A stretch of 46,706 nt of DNA from the NCBI GenBank assembly GCA_947588785.1, contig CANPZN010000006.1, positions 1-46,706 of the forward strand. Reading direction: 5' to 3'. The notes beneath the pieces are model-generated. The model saw nothing but the letters and a program-made list of their open reading frames with translations. It ran no database searches and was not told where the DNA came from. The position numbers were made by a program, and so were the translations under genes. Shown piece by piece: positions 33,478 to 43,075 of this stretch; the stretch's first letter is position 1, and each line of letters begins with the position of its first letter. The stretch comes from Candidatus Gastranaerophilales bacterium. Its GTDB lineage: Bacteria; Cyanobacteriota; Vampirovibrionia; Gastranaerophilales; Gastranaerophilaceae.

Positions 33478-34596
33478 TTGAAAAAGATATTCATAGCTTT
33501 TATACTTTTATTTTTCTCGGGTTCTATCTCATACGCAATAGATGAAATTGTACTTGATCAAGAAAAAACTTCTGTTTTTGATAAATTATCTGATATTTAT
33601 TATGGTAAAGTTGAAAATAAATCTGATGTTTCTCCTATATTAGCTTTATTCTCAAAAGATGGTTATGAATATAAAAATTCATACATAAATTCAATTAAGG
33701 CAACTTTTTTATATAGCGGACATTTGAGTTATACAAATACTGAAAAAGATTCATCATTAATACACAGTTTTTATGCCGTAGAACCAATGATTACCATTAA
33801 ATTTAATGAAAATAAATCTAAGGCTATGTTCGATATTAATTTTGCACGAAAAATTGATGATTACGATAATAAATTCACCCAGAAAATATCCCAAGCATAT
33901 ATTTCTCATAATATTTCAAATAATCAAACAATTTTAATAGGTCAGGGTGCAAGACTTCCAAATTCCTATGACGGAAGCAGAAGTCTCTTTTCTCAAGAAA
34001 TGTTTTTAAAATCTCAATTGGGACGTACATTAGGTGAAGCTATTTCAGTAGGAATAAGAAATATTGCTTCATATAAATATATTGATTACGATATCGGGAT
34101 ATATGACAGTACGCGTTATATGAAAGATTTTGGTAAAGGAATAGATTTTACGGGGCAAATTATATATAAACCGTTTACTGAAAATAATGAAAAATCGGGT
34201 GATTTGAAAATAGGTGGTTCTTATAATATTGGAAAGTATTATAACAGTTATAATATGTATTCTGCATTTTTAGGTTATAAATATAAAAAATTTTATATAA
34301 GAACAGAATATGCCAATGCAGACGGTTACAATGGAGTAAGAAATTCAAAAAACAATGCAGACGGTTTTTATTCATTAATTATGTTTAATATTCACCCTAA
34401 ACTTGATCTGCTTACAAGATATGATTATTTTATCGCCGACAGAAATTATAAATCTTCTTATTGTAATGAATATAGTGTAGGTATTAATTATCATTTATTT
34501 TCAAATATGAAACTAATGCTAAATTATGTAAAAAGAAATTATTCTGATAAAATAGATTCTCATATGATTTTATTTGCTACAAGATTTATTCTTTAG
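33478..34596 (+). CDS. Outer membrane beta-barrel (porin-like) protein
   Basis: The 372-residue product begins with a signal peptide (MKKIFIAFILLFFSGSISYA, cut after A20) and then alternates hydrophobic and polar residues in strands typical of a transmembrane barrel, with many Tyr and Gly residues (FYAVEPMITIKF, YKYIDYDIGIYDS, DLKIGGSYNIGKYYNSYNMY, YRYDYF-like strand LDLLTRYDYFIADRNYKSSY). The last strand ends in Phe-Ile-Leu, close to the C-terminal aromatic signal of BAM substrates. It is likely a diderm outer membrane porin, perhaps of the phosphate-selective (OprP/OprO) type, but there is no firm family match. Start codon is TTG. It lies 18 bases after the UXS-like gene, in the same operon. 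Confidence 0.7.
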   Translation: MKKIFIAFILLFFSGSISYAIDEIVLDQEKTSVFDKLSDIYYGKVENKSDVSPILALFSKDGYEYKNSYINSIKATFLYSGHLSYTNTEKDSSLIHSFYAVEPMITIKFNENKSKAMFDINFARKIDDYDNKFTQKISQAYISHNISNNQTILIGQGARLPNSYDGSRSLFSQEMFLKSQLGRTLGEAISVGIRNIASYKYIDYDIGIYDSTRYMKDFGKGIDFTGQIIYKPFTENNEKSGDLKIGGSYNIGKYYNSYNMYSAFLGYKYKKFYIRTEYANADGYNGVRNSKNNADGFYSLIMFNIHPKLDLLTRYDYFIADRNYKSSYCNEYSVGINYHLFSNMKLMLNYVKRNYSDKIDSHMILFATRFIL

Positions 34597-34608
34597 TATA
34601 ATTAATTT

Positions 34609-35682
34609 ATGGAAAAAGAAAATAATCTGTTAAATATAAAAAAACTAATAAAAGCAATAGTAGATAATCCTAATGATTCATCTAATTATGTTAAACTTGC
34701 TAATCTGTACTTAGAAACAGAAGAATACGATTTGGCGATAAATGTATACGAATCTTTATTAAATATTGAACCGGCAAATTTTGTCGCATTAACAAATATT
34801 GGAAGTATCTATTTTTGTAAATATGATTTCATTAAGGCAATTAATTATTATACAAGAGCTTCCGGTCTCGGAGTGGACAATTTCTCAGTTTTTTATAATT
34901 TAGGTAATGCATATGCCGAAATAGGCGAATTTAAACAAGCAATGTCAAATTATATAAAAGCTTTAAATATGGATAAAAATAATTATCAGGTATATTCTGC
35001 AATTGCTATGCTTTATCAAGATAAAGAAAATTATGATGAAGCTTTGCGTTATTACAATAAATCACTTTCTCTAAGGTCAGACTTGGCTGAAAATTATATT
35101 AATCCTGCCTTAGTTTATATGAAAATTTCTGAGTTTAGTAAAGCTATTACTTTATTTCAACAAGCATGTTCAATTAATCCTGATAATTATCATTCAATTC
35201 TTTATCTGGCTAACGCATACTCGGCAAATAAAGAATATAGTAAAGCAAATTCACTTTTTGAAAAAACAATCAGACTTTCAAACGAATCTTATCAAGTTTA
35301 TTTATGTTACGGTATATCTCTTTCTGATCAAAATGATTTTGAAAAAGCTATTGAAATATATAATGTTGCCGTTTCAAAATATCCTGATTTAACAAATGCA
35401 TATATCTTACTTGGAAATTTATATTGCAGTATGCAAAAATATGACTTTGCTATTGATCTTTATAAAAAAGCAATTGAGCTTGATCCCGTAAATGTTAATG
35501 TCTACACGCTTTTAGGTAATACTTATGTCATGATTAAAGATGTAAGATCTGCAATAGGAATTTATAAACAGGCAATTGATCTCGATAATGACAATGATGA
35601 ATTAAAATTAATATATATCGAAATTGTGCAAGAATTTATAAATAATAAATCTCAGGAAGGAAGTAGTAATAGTGCAGAATAA
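34609..35682 (+). CDS. TPR repeat protein
   Basis: The 357-residue protein consists almost entirely of about ten tetratricopeptide repeats (for example SNYVKLANLYLETEEYDLAI, FYNLGNAYAEIGEFKQAMSN, VYTLLGNTYVMIKDVRSAIG), with an N-terminal helix and a C-terminal acidic/Ser tail. There is no signal peptide and no glycosyltransferase domain, in contrast to the two TPR-GT proteins at 25.5-29.7 kb. It probably serves as a protein-interaction scaffold. It overlaps the following Tic20-like gene by 11 bases and follows the barrel gene by 12 bases. No ribosome binding site is obvious. Confidence 0.85.
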   Translation: MEKENNLLNIKKLIKAIVDNPNDSSNYVKLANLYLETEEYDLAINVYESLLNIEPANFVALTNIGSIYFCKYDFIKAINYYTRASGLGVDNFSVFYNLGNAYAEIGEFKQAMSNYIKALNMDKNNYQVYSAIAMLYQDKENYDEALRYYNKSLSLRSDLAENYINPALVYMKISEFSKAITLFQQACSINPDNYHSILYLANAYSANKEYSKANSLFEKTIRLSNESYQVYLCYGISLSDQNDFEKAIEIYNVAVSKYPDLTNAYILLGNLYCSMQKYDFAIDLYKKAIELDPVNVNVYTLLGNTYVMIKDVRSAIGIYKQAIDLDNDNDELKLIYIEIVQEFINNKSQEGSSNSAE

Positions 35683-36103
35683 TTCTGTTCAAATCCGCCA
35701 AATAGAAAAGATTATATCTGTACTTTCATATATATCAATGGGTATAATAGGGCTAATATGGATAATATTCGCTTATTATACCAAGAATAAAATACGTTTT
35801 TTCCTTTTATACAATATCGTTCAATCTATGATTATTGCAGTATTTCTTGCAATTTTTAAGTTATCGGTAGGAATTATATTATCTATTCTTGCAAAAATTC
35901 CTTTTTTAGATTTTGCAGCAGCAATTATTTATTACATTTTAAATTTTCAAATAATTAAAATTTTTAATTTATCTTTAACACCAATTGAATTTATATTATT
36001 TCTATTATTTGCGTATATATTTATTGGTATTTTATTAGGAAGAATATTCTATATACCTTATTTAACAGATATTATGCAAAAATCAATGAAAAAATATTAC
36101 TAA
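35672..36103 (+). CDS. Four-helix membrane protein, Tic20-like
   Basis: The 143-residue protein has about four membrane segments (residues 14-36, 42-68, 70-92, 104-128) and a basic C-terminal end. The stretch KIRFFLLYNIVQSMIIAVF resembles the conserved 'R-F-N-x-x-Q-A-I' helix of the Tic20 family found in cyanobacteria and plastids, where it forms part of a protein-translocation channel. The overall match is modest, so a DUF4870-like protein is also possible. The start is a GTG that overlaps the end of the TPR gene by 11 bases. It is the last gene of the plus-strand group. Confidence 0.45.
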   Translation: MQNNSVQIRQIEKIISVLSYISMGIIGLIWIIFAYYTKNKIRFFLLYNIVQSMIIAVFLAIFKLSVGIILSILAKIPFLDFAAAIIYYILNFQIIKIFNLSLTPIEFILFLLFAYIFIGILLGRIFYIPYLTDIMQKSMKKYY

Positions 36104-36105
36104 TA

Positions 36106-37596
36106 CTAATTACGATTACTGTATATTGAATACTTTAGTAAACTTTTTAAATCATCTTGAGATGTATGTGTATCACCATCCATTCTTGAAAGAGAATGTT
36201 TTGATCTTTTTTTCTTTTGTTCGTTCTGTTCATTTTTATCACATTTATTTTTTATATTTCTTAGTACGTTATAATCAAGTTCTTTAGGTACTTTTCCTTC
36301 AAAACCAAGATCTTTTATGGTAGGAAAGACGGAAACTCCGGTTTCGGAATAAGGTCTTCTTCTTTGCTCCAGATATAATGCATATGTGTAATCTTCAAAG
36401 TGTTTTTTTGTATTGCCTTTATAATATTTTAAAAAATGTTCTTTAAAGGGTTCATAGTTTGAACTCACTACATTTTTATTATCTTTTAATTTATAACATA
36501 AATCTTCTACACTTTTTAATTGTGCTACATCTCTTCCTATAATTTGTATTTCACCTTTGTAATTATTTATAGCATCATTATCCGCAAATAAGCTATTAGA
36601 TAAATCTACGTTAATATGTATAGCCATGTAGCCTGATTTTGTATTATTTTTAATTAGTTTTGCATCTGCAGCTTTAGCAAGTGTTCGTAGTTGTGAATCC
36701 GTAGCATAAAGATAATCAGATATTTGTGCTCCTTTAGGAAGCCTTTTCTGATCGGGAACATTGGTTTCAATTGATGTAATTTTTAATTTTCCGTCTTTTA
36801 CAGCTTGCGTTAATGAATCAATTACCAAAATTGTATTTTTAGGATCAGGATCATTCATAATAATTCTGCCTCCAACTATATCCTGGGCATAATATTTAAT
36901 ACCGTCAGATGTTGTAGGATCAATGTATCTGTTACCTATTACATAATCATCACTTGCACAATCTTTAAGCGAATCTACCATTTCTGTAAATATTTTTTTC
37001 CTAATATTTATCGGAACGCTGTCAAAATCAAAAACATTAATTTTCCTTAATTTTTCAATTATTTCAGGAAAACAATACTCAGCATTTTGAAATAACGGTA
37101 CTTTATTTGCCTGATATATTTCATCTGTTGATTTCTTAATGTAATTTTTAACAAATCCTTTTGAATATTTTTCATTCATTTTAAAATTTTGCGACAAATT
37201 TTCAAAAACTTTAGAGGAAAAATTTTCAGATTCATTGCTTATTCTTTTTGAATATTTTGATATAACTTTTTCTCTTATACTGTTTGGTGATTTAATTCTT
37301 GATTCCACGCTATATACAGGAAAATTTTTATTTTTATCCGTAATATATATTTTTTTATACGGATCAACATATTTTTCTAAAATTAATTTCATATAATGGT
37401 GAGCACATACTGCATTATTAGCTACATTTTTGCATGTACTGTGATCAGGGGCATATTGCATATATTCAGGTGTTAATTTAGTACTTCCTGAAAATGAAAC
37501 TGTATCTTGTTTTAATGGTGACAGAAAATTTACAAAACTTCTATGTATTGTATTTAAGTATAAATTATTTACTATATTATTTGTTTTTATCTGCAT
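36106..37596 (-). CDS. RelA/SpoT-type (p)ppGpp synthetase-domain protein with large insertion
   Basis: The 496-residue protein has all four motifs of the RelA/SpoT nucleotide pyrophosphokinase fold: VESRIKSPNSIREK (R100, K102, K110, ATP phosphates), QDIVGGRIIM (D239, Mg), SGYMAIHINV (Y323, H327, guanine/ATP stacking) and GEIQIIGRD (E349, Q351). No HD hydrolase, TGS or ACT domain is present, so it resembles a small alarmone synthetase. It is much larger than the usual 200-260 residues because about 130 residues separate the first and second motifs (normally about 30), and there are N- and C-terminal extensions, the latter ending in a Lys/Arg-rich tail. The N terminus holds DTVSFSG and no membrane segment. 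It converges on the Tic20-like gene with two bases between the stops. Activity seems likely; the substrate could be a nucleotide other than GTP/GDP. Confidence 0.7.
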   Translation of the reverse strand: MQIKTNNIVNNLYLNTIHRSFVNFLSPLKQDTVSFSGSTKLTPEYMQYAPDHSTCKNVANNAVCAHHYMKLILEKYVDPYKKIYITDKNKNFPVYSVESRIKSPNSIREKVISKYSKRISNESENFSSKVFENLSQNFKMNEKYSKGFVKNYIKKSTDEIYQANKVPLFQNAEYCFPEIIEKLRKINVFDFDSVPINIRKKIFTEMVDSLKDCASDDYVIGNRYIDPTTSDGIKYYAQDIVGGRIIMNDPDPKNTILVIDSLTQAVKDGKLKITSIETNVPDQKRLPKGAQISDYLYATDSQLRTLAKAADAKLIKNNTKSGYMAIHINVDLSNSLFADNDAINNYKGEIQIIGRDVAQLKSVEDLCYKLKDNKNVVSSNYEPFKEHFLKYYKGNTKKHFEDYTYALYLEQRRRPYSETGVSVFPTIKDLGFEGKVPKELDYNVLRNIKNKCDKNEQNEQKKKRSKHSLSRMDGDTHTSQDDLKSLLKYSIYSNRN

Positions 37597-37677
37597 ATAT
37601 ACCCCAATATATAAAATATAAACACTAAAAAAATTGTTATTATTATTTTTTTTATATTTAATTCTTTACAATTTGTA

Positions 37678-38766
37678 TTATTTTACTATTTTTGTAAGAC
37701 CATTTGGATTATCTATATTTCTGTTAAGTAAATTTGATGTTTTTAATGCTAAAAGTTGGAAAATTAAAAGCGATACAAAAAGAAAATCTATATCATACTT
37801 CGTTTTGGTTGATATTAATGTATCCAATGAAATATTATCCAACTCAATTGCTGAAATAATTAATAAATCAGAATGATATTCATCTCTTATTTTGCAAAGA
37901 ACATTTTTTGTAAATTCAACATTATTATTATTTATTAATATAATAACGGCACAAGTTTTATTTAAAATTGCAATATGACCATGTAAAAATTCTCCGGTAG
38001 GATAAGCTGTAGTATTAATGTATGATGTTTCTTTAATTTTTAAAGCCCCTTCTTTTGCCAATGGATAAAACATTCCTGATGCAAGAATTGCCGCATTGTC
38101 ATAATTTTTAAGTATAGCTGCGTATTTATTAATTTTTTCATTAAAATTAAATGAATTTTTAATACTTTCCGGCACTTTTTTTAACTCGAAAAGGAAGTTA
38201 TTAATGGGTTTTTCTTGTTTTTGCATAATTTTAAGTGCAATAAGCAATAAACAAAATAACTGAGCACATACTGCTTTTGTAGAAGCAATTGCTTTTTCTT
38301 CGCCGGCATAAATTAACATTTTATATTTTGCTAAATTATATAATGAAGAATTTTTAGTATTTGTTAAAGCTAATGTTTTATCTGTTTTATTTGATATTTT
38401 TTTTAAAGCGAGATTTGTATCTGATGTTTCACCTGATTGTGAAATAAAAATATATAAAGTTTCCGAATTTACGGAAATGTTTTCTGATAAATAGAATTCA
38501 CTTGAATAGTATGCTTGAGCATAACACGCATTATTTCTGAAGAAATTAGCAGCTATTGCAGCACAATGATACGATGAACCGCTACCTATTATTGCGATAT
38601 TTTTTATATTATCGGGTATTAAAATATTCAATTTAGAATCTGATTTTATGTATTTTTTTATTAAATTTGAGATTATGTCAGATTGTTCCATAATTTCAAG
38701 TTCCATATTTGTTTTACCTGTAAATACAGATATTAATTTATTCAATATAAATTTTATATTTTTCAT
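37678..38766 (-). CDS. SIS-domain sugar-phosphate isomerase (GlmS C-terminal half-like)
   Basis: The 362-residue protein aligns with the isomerase half of glucosamine-6-phosphate synthase: NMELEIMEQSDIISN matches the linker, NIAIIGSGSSYHCAA and FISQSGETSDTNLAL form the first SIS sugar-phosphate site, and AILASGMFYPLAKEGALKIKE with PTGEFLHGHIAIL forms the second. The glutaminase domain with its N-terminal Cys is missing, so it cannot use glutamine; it may act as a deaminase/isomerase (as AgaS or FrlB relatives) or rely on ammonia. It is probably co-transcribed with the TolC-like and RelA/SpoT-like genes (about 80 bases between neighbours). The 20 N-terminal residues (MKNIKFILNKLISVFTGKTN) may be an extension before the real start at M21. 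Confidence 0.8.
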   Translation of the reverse strand: MKNIKFILNKLISVFTGKTNMELEIMEQSDIISNLIKKYIKSDSKLNILIPDNIKNIAIIGSGSSYHCAAIAANFFRNNACYAQAYYSSEFYLSENISVNSETLYIFISQSGETSDTNLALKKISNKTDKTLALTNTKNSSLYNLAKYKMLIYAGEEKAIASTKAVCAQLFCLLLIALKIMQKQEKPINNFLFELKKVPESIKNSFNFNEKINKYAAILKNYDNAAILASGMFYPLAKEGALKIKETSYINTTAYPTGEFLHGHIAILNKTCAVIILINNNNVEFTKNVLCKIRDEYHSDLLIISAIELDNISLDTLISTKTKYDIDFLFVSLLIFQLLALKTSNLLNRNIDNPNGLTKIVK

Positions 38767-38848
38767 ACCGATTATGTCCTATATAAAATATACGAAGAAG
38801 ATTTTACTATAAATTTATAGATTTAGTAATTTTTTTATTATTTGAAAA

Positions 38849-40327
38849 TTAATAATATTTTAATTTATAATCTTTTAAAACATTTTTCGGACTAATAATT
38901 CCTGTTTCAAATAATAATCTGCATTGTGCTTTATTATATTCTATCATATTTTTAATAAGATTTATATTTGCCTGGACTTTTATATTTTGTGATTCAATTA
39001 CATCAATGAATGTTGCATCTCCTGCTTTCATATTTGCAAGTGAAAGATCCAAACTTACATCAGCAGCTTCAACTTCTCTTTTTGCCGCTTGTATTTTTTT
39101 CAGGGCATTTTCAGAATCATAATATGCCGTTAATATATTTGTTTTTACTTCTCGTTCCAAATTAATTAGTTCAAGTTTCTTTGCTTTAACTAACTCTGAA
39201 TCTGCTTTTAATTCACTAATAGTTCCCATAAGTAAATTTTTACCGAGATATGCCCTTATATCAAGAGTTAAACTGTTATGAGCAGTCAACCCGGAATTTT
39301 TAGTTCCTACTAAACCGTTTTGATAGGATAATGTTACTGACGGAATTATATCTGTATAATTCATATTTCTTTGAGCTTTATATGCTTGTATTTCCGCCCT
39401 TTTAGATTTAATATCTTCTCTTGTTTCAAGGGCTTGCTTATATAGACACTCAATATCACATTTAGGGTTAACCAATTCTCTTTGATCAACATTTATTTCA
39501 AACGGATAAATTGAATCTAATATTTCAATTCCCATTATATAAGCCAATTTCCCCTGGTTTATTCGTAAAGTATATAATGTTTCCGCATAATCCTGTTGGG
39601 CTCCGGCATATTCTGCCTGAGCACGTTTTACATCATATAATGTTCCTAAACCGCTTTCATATCTTGCTTGTGTATATTTAAGTTGTTCAACTCTATCATA
39701 TAAATTAACTTTTTGAACTTCGATTTCCATCTTTTTTTCAAGAGTATCATAATAAGCTTGTATTGTATTTAATAAAATTTCATCTCTGGAAAATTGAAGG
39801 TTAGCTTTTGCAGATTTAAGCATATTTCTGGTTATTGCAAGATTAAAAAAGTATCTGCCTTGATTTATTGTTGACCATTCTAAAACAAACAGACTTTGAA
39901 TCGGTACTTCATGCGTAGTTGTAGCAACAATACCGCCAACTAAATATCTGCCTTCTAAATTTTTGATATCATAATTATAATATATATCAGGTAGCAGTGC
40001 GAATTGAGAGTTTTTATTACGCCAAAAAGCCTCACCTTTATACGCTTCACGTATTTTTATATCATAATTTTCACCAAGAGCAATATCAATACAATCTTTT
40101 AAATCCATATAAATAAAATTGGAATCTAATTCTTGTGAAACTTCTCTATCTATTACTTTCTGTTTTTCAATATCAGAATATGATGCACCGCCTTTAACGA
40201 TTTGCGTAAATGTTTTATAAGATTCATTTTCACAGCATTGTGCATAATCATCTATAACATCTGAAAGATTAGCATATACAGGTTGTATGAATATTATACA
40301 AAAAATAATTATAATAATAATTCTCAT
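38849..40327 (-). CDS. TolC-family outer membrane efflux protein
   Basis: The 492-residue protein has a signal peptide (MRIIIIIIFCIIFIQPVYA), then two homologous TolC-type repeats of long coiled-coil helices and beta segments. Recognisable parts are FIYMDLKDCIDIALGENYDI, QYTQARYESGLGTLYDVKRA-like region around residue 220 (KYTQARYESGLGTLYDVKRA), and its repeat LSLANMKAGDATFIDVIESQ near residue 450. It would form a trimeric channel through the outer membrane for type I secretion or RND/ABC export, supporting a diderm envelope. No inner membrane pump gene is in the window. It follows the GT2 gene by 61 bases. Confidence 0.9.
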   Translation of the reverse strand: MRIIIIIIFCIIFIQPVYANLSDVIDDYAQCCENESYKTFTQIVKGGASYSDIEKQKVIDREVSQELDSNFIYMDLKDCIDIALGENYDIKIREAYKGEAFWRNKNSQFALLPDIYYNYDIKNLEGRYLVGGIVATTTHEVPIQSLFVLEWSTINQGRYFFNLAITRNMLKSAKANLQFSRDEILLNTIQAYYDTLEKKMEIEVQKVNLYDRVEQLKYTQARYESGLGTLYDVKRAQAEYAGAQQDYAETLYTLRINQGKLAYIMGIEILDSIYPFEINVDQRELVNPKCDIECLYKQALETREDIKSKRAEIQAYKAQRNMNYTDIIPSVTLSYQNGLVGTKNSGLTAHNSLTLDIRAYLGKNLLMGTISELKADSELVKAKKLELINLEREVKTNILTAYYDSENALKKIQAAKREVEAADVSLDLSLANMKAGDATFIDVIESQNIKVQANINLIKNMIEYNKAQCRLLFETGIISPKNVLKDYKLKYY

Positions 40328-40388
40328 GCAAAAAATTATGTTATAAATTTACGTAAATTATCCTAGCCGGTTTACTTAGTACAATATT

Positions 40389-41327
40389 CTATTTATTTTC
40401 AAGCTTTCTTGTTCTAATTTGAACATCTTCAATTAATTTTCTGTTGATTGCAAGTAAATCAGCAAGTATTCCGAATATTACAGTTTGAAAACCCGTTATA
40501 ACAAGTATTGACGATATTATTAATGATTGAATATGACCGTTTCCTTCATCAAATAAATATAAAAAAATAAATCTTGCCAATAGAATAAGACCGGCAAAGA
40601 GTATTAATCCGCCTGTAAGTGCAAAAAACCTAAATGGTCTGTAAATTATAAACATTCTTAATATAGTAAATGAATTTTTTTGTATATATTGAAATATATT
40701 TTTTACAAGTCTTGATTTTCTGTATGTATCATTTACCCGAATAGGAACAGAAACAATATGTAATCCTTTTGTTTTTGATTGTATTACAGTTTCAATGGTA
40801 TAAGTATAATTATCAAAAACATTAATTGATAAAGCAGCATCACGAGAGAATGCACGAAAACCGCTTGGTGCATCTATCGTTGATGTAGAACTTAACAATC
40901 TTACAACTTTTGAACCAAAAAACTGCAAAAATTTTTTAAATGGAGAAAAAGATTTAATTTGTTTTATCGGTCTTGCCCCGATAACTATATCCGCTTTTTT
41001 CTCGAGAATAGGTTTTATAAGTTTTTCTATATCTTGAGCACAATATTGGTTATCAGCATCAGTATTCACAATTATATCAGCCCCTTCAGCAATAGCTCTT
41101 TGTATGCCGGACATGAATGTTCTGGCTAAACCTCGGTGATGAGTTGATGTAACTATATGATTAACTCCATATTCATTGGCTATTTCAAGAGTTCTGTCTG
41201 TACTTCCGTCATCTGAAATTAATATTTCTATTTTATCTATACCTTCAATTTTTTCGGGAAGTTGAGATAACGTTACAGGAAGTGCAACTTCTTCATTATA
41301 ACAAGGTATTTGAATTATTAATTTCAT
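40389..41327 (-). CDS. GT2 polyprenyl-phosphate sugar transferase (DPM1/ArnC-like)
   Basis: The 312-residue protein has a GT2 domain (MKLIIQIPCYNEEVALPVTL, ILISDDGSTDRTLEIANEYG, DIIVNTDADNQYCAQDIEKL with the DxD-type metal site, and SGFRAFSRDAAL) followed by two membrane helices (about residues 233-258 and 272-296). This is the layout of enzymes that load a sugar onto polyprenyl phosphate at the cytoplasmic face of the inner membrane. The partner that uses the lipid-linked sugar could be the GT39-like protein encoded divergently 59 bases away. The final helix ends in a basic tail. Start ATG 41327; no strong Shine-Dalgarno. Confidence 0.88.
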   Translation of the reverse strand: MKLIIQIPCYNEEVALPVTLSQLPEKIEGIDKIEILISDDGSTDRTLEIANEYGVNHIVTSTHHRGLARTFMSGIQRAIAEGADIIVNTDADNQYCAQDIEKLIKPILEKKADIVIGARPIKQIKSFSPFKKFLQFFGSKVVRLLSSTSTIDAPSGFRAFSRDAALSINVFDNYTYTIETVIQSKTKGLHIVSVPIRVNDTYRKSRLVKNIFQYIQKNSFTILRMFIIYRPFRFFALTGGLILFAGLILLARFIFLYLFDEGNGHIQSLIISSILVITGFQTVIFGILADLLAINRKLIEDVQIRTRKLENK

Positions 41328-41386
41328 ACTACCATTCCTATTGTGCTAAAATAGATTATACAATATAAAAAATATAAAACAATCAT

Positions 41387-43075
41387 ATGAAAAAGAATAA
41401 TACATTTATACTATTTATAATACTTATATTCGGACTTTTACTCAGGATATGGAATCTTGATAAGCCTGAAGGATTATGGAATGATGAGTATACCGGCTGG
41501 TATATTGCTAAACAGTCTGATATATATAATCTTTTTTTAAATATTATCAGAAATTGCCACATGCCTTTATATTATATCTACTTAAAATTGTGGATGTTTT
41601 TATTCGGTGATACAGATAACACTTTAAGATGGTCATCAGTTATTCCTTCTGCTTTATCAATATTAATTATGTATTTTGTTGGTAAGGAATTTAAAGATAA
41701 AAATACGGGTATTTTATGTGCAGTTTTTACGGCTGTAAGTTCTTTTTTAATTTATTTTGCACAAGAAGCAAGACTTTACAGTTTAATATTTTTTATTTCT
41801 TCATTTGTAAGTTTGTATACTATTAAGTTACTAAAAGAACCGAATAAAAATAATTTTAAATGTTATATTATTTCAAATATAATATTAATTCTTTCACATA
41901 CACTCGGAATAATTTATGCCTTTTTCAATTTAATGTTTATTTCATTGCATTTTTTGAATAAAAAAGAAAATTATAAATCATCGGTATTGAAAGTCATAAA
42001 AAATCCCGGTTTTATTTTTACAACAATAATACTTTTAGTTATTACTGCACCTTTTATTTATTTTATAGCAGTACAGCAAATACTATCACAATTTTGGTCT
42101 GTATTTTCAATTTCAAAAATTTTACTAGTATTCACTGATTATTTTTCTCCCATTCAAGCAAATATAGTAAATACACCTGATACTTTTACAACATTTTTAT
42201 TTAAAGAGGATAAAATCAACTATCCGTTTATCTTTTTTGCAATAATGCCAACAATTTTTGCTCTAATTATATTTATAAAATCAATTCTTTCTAAAAATAC
42301 GATTGTTAATATATTATTCAAAATTTCATTATGCTTTTTTATCACTCTTATATTCTTTTCAATATTAGGGAAAATGGTACTGATAACTAAATATACAACA
42401 GAAATGTATCCTGCATTAATATTAATTTTAGTTAACGGATTTTACGAAATAAAAAATAATAAATTAAATAAATTCTTATTTATATTTTATATTTTGATTA
42501 ATCTTATATATATATGTATAGCCCCTGATTCAGCCCCTAAAAGAACACGTCCTGAAGGACATCTTGCACCAATAGAATTGTTAAAAGCTTCAAGACTTAA
42601 AGACAATGATTTTGTATTATTTACTTATTATGATGAAAATAAATTTTCAAGATATCTTAAGAATTTACCATATTATAAAATTTATTCGATAAGTAAATAT
42701 GATTTTAATTATTATTTGTACAAGAATCAGGATTACAAAGATGTAATAAAGAATGGAAAAACGACTTATAGAAATTCATTTAAAATATTTCCCGATCCCA
42801 CAATTAACGACTATTCAAAATATACATTTCAAATTAATATGAAAAAAGGAGATAGAATAGGAATAATATTTTTAAATAACGTTTCATTCATTTCTAATGA
42901 TAATATACAAATGATTGCAGATAATGATAAAATGTATAAAAATACGCCATTTATATTTTTAGTATTTTCAACATTAAGAAATAATCTTTTATATTCATTT
43001 AAAAATGATTTCAAAATTGACAGCATAACACAAGCCGGTGATTGGTCATTATTTGTTTTTGAGAAAACAAATTAG
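41387..43075 (+). CDS. GT39/ArnT-type membrane glycosyltransferase
   Basis: The 562-residue protein begins with a membrane helix followed by the conserved acidic loop LWNDEYTGWYIAKQ, the catalytic Asp-Glu site of GT39/GT83-type (PMT, ArnT) enzymes. About ten further helices follow up to residue 380, then a soluble C-terminal domain of about 170 residues (from PDSAPKRTRPEGHL). These enzymes take a sugar from polyprenyl phosphate on the outer face of the inner membrane and add it to a lipid or protein. The neighbouring divergent GT2 gene probably supplies the donor lipid. The stop overlaps that of recG by four bases (tail-to-tail). Confidence 0.85.
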   Translation: MKKNNTFILFIILIFGLLLRIWNLDKPEGLWNDEYTGWYIAKQSDIYNLFLNIIRNCHMPLYYIYLKLWMFLFGDTDNTLRWSSVIPSALSILIMYFVGKEFKDKNTGILCAVFTAVSSFLIYFAQEARLYSLIFFISSFVSLYTIKLLKEPNKNNFKCYIISNIILILSHTLGIIYAFFNLMFISLHFLNKKENYKSSVLKVIKNPGFIFTTIILLVITAPFIYFIAVQQILSQFWSVFSISKILLVFTDYFSPIQANIVNTPDTFTTFLFKEDKINYPFIFFAIMPTIFALIIFIKSILSKNTIVNILFKISLCFFITLIFFSILGKMVLITKYTTEMYPALILILVNGFYEIKNNKLNKFLFIFYILINLIYICIAPDSAPKRTRPEGHLAPIELLKASRLKDNDFVLFTYYDENKFSRYLKNLPYYKIYSISKYDFNYYLYKNQDYKDVIKNGKTTYRNSFKIFPDPTINDYSKYTFQINMKKGDRIGIIFLNNVSFISNDNIQMIADNDKMYKNTPFIFLVFSTLRNNLLYSFKNDFKIDSITQAGDWSLFVFEKTN

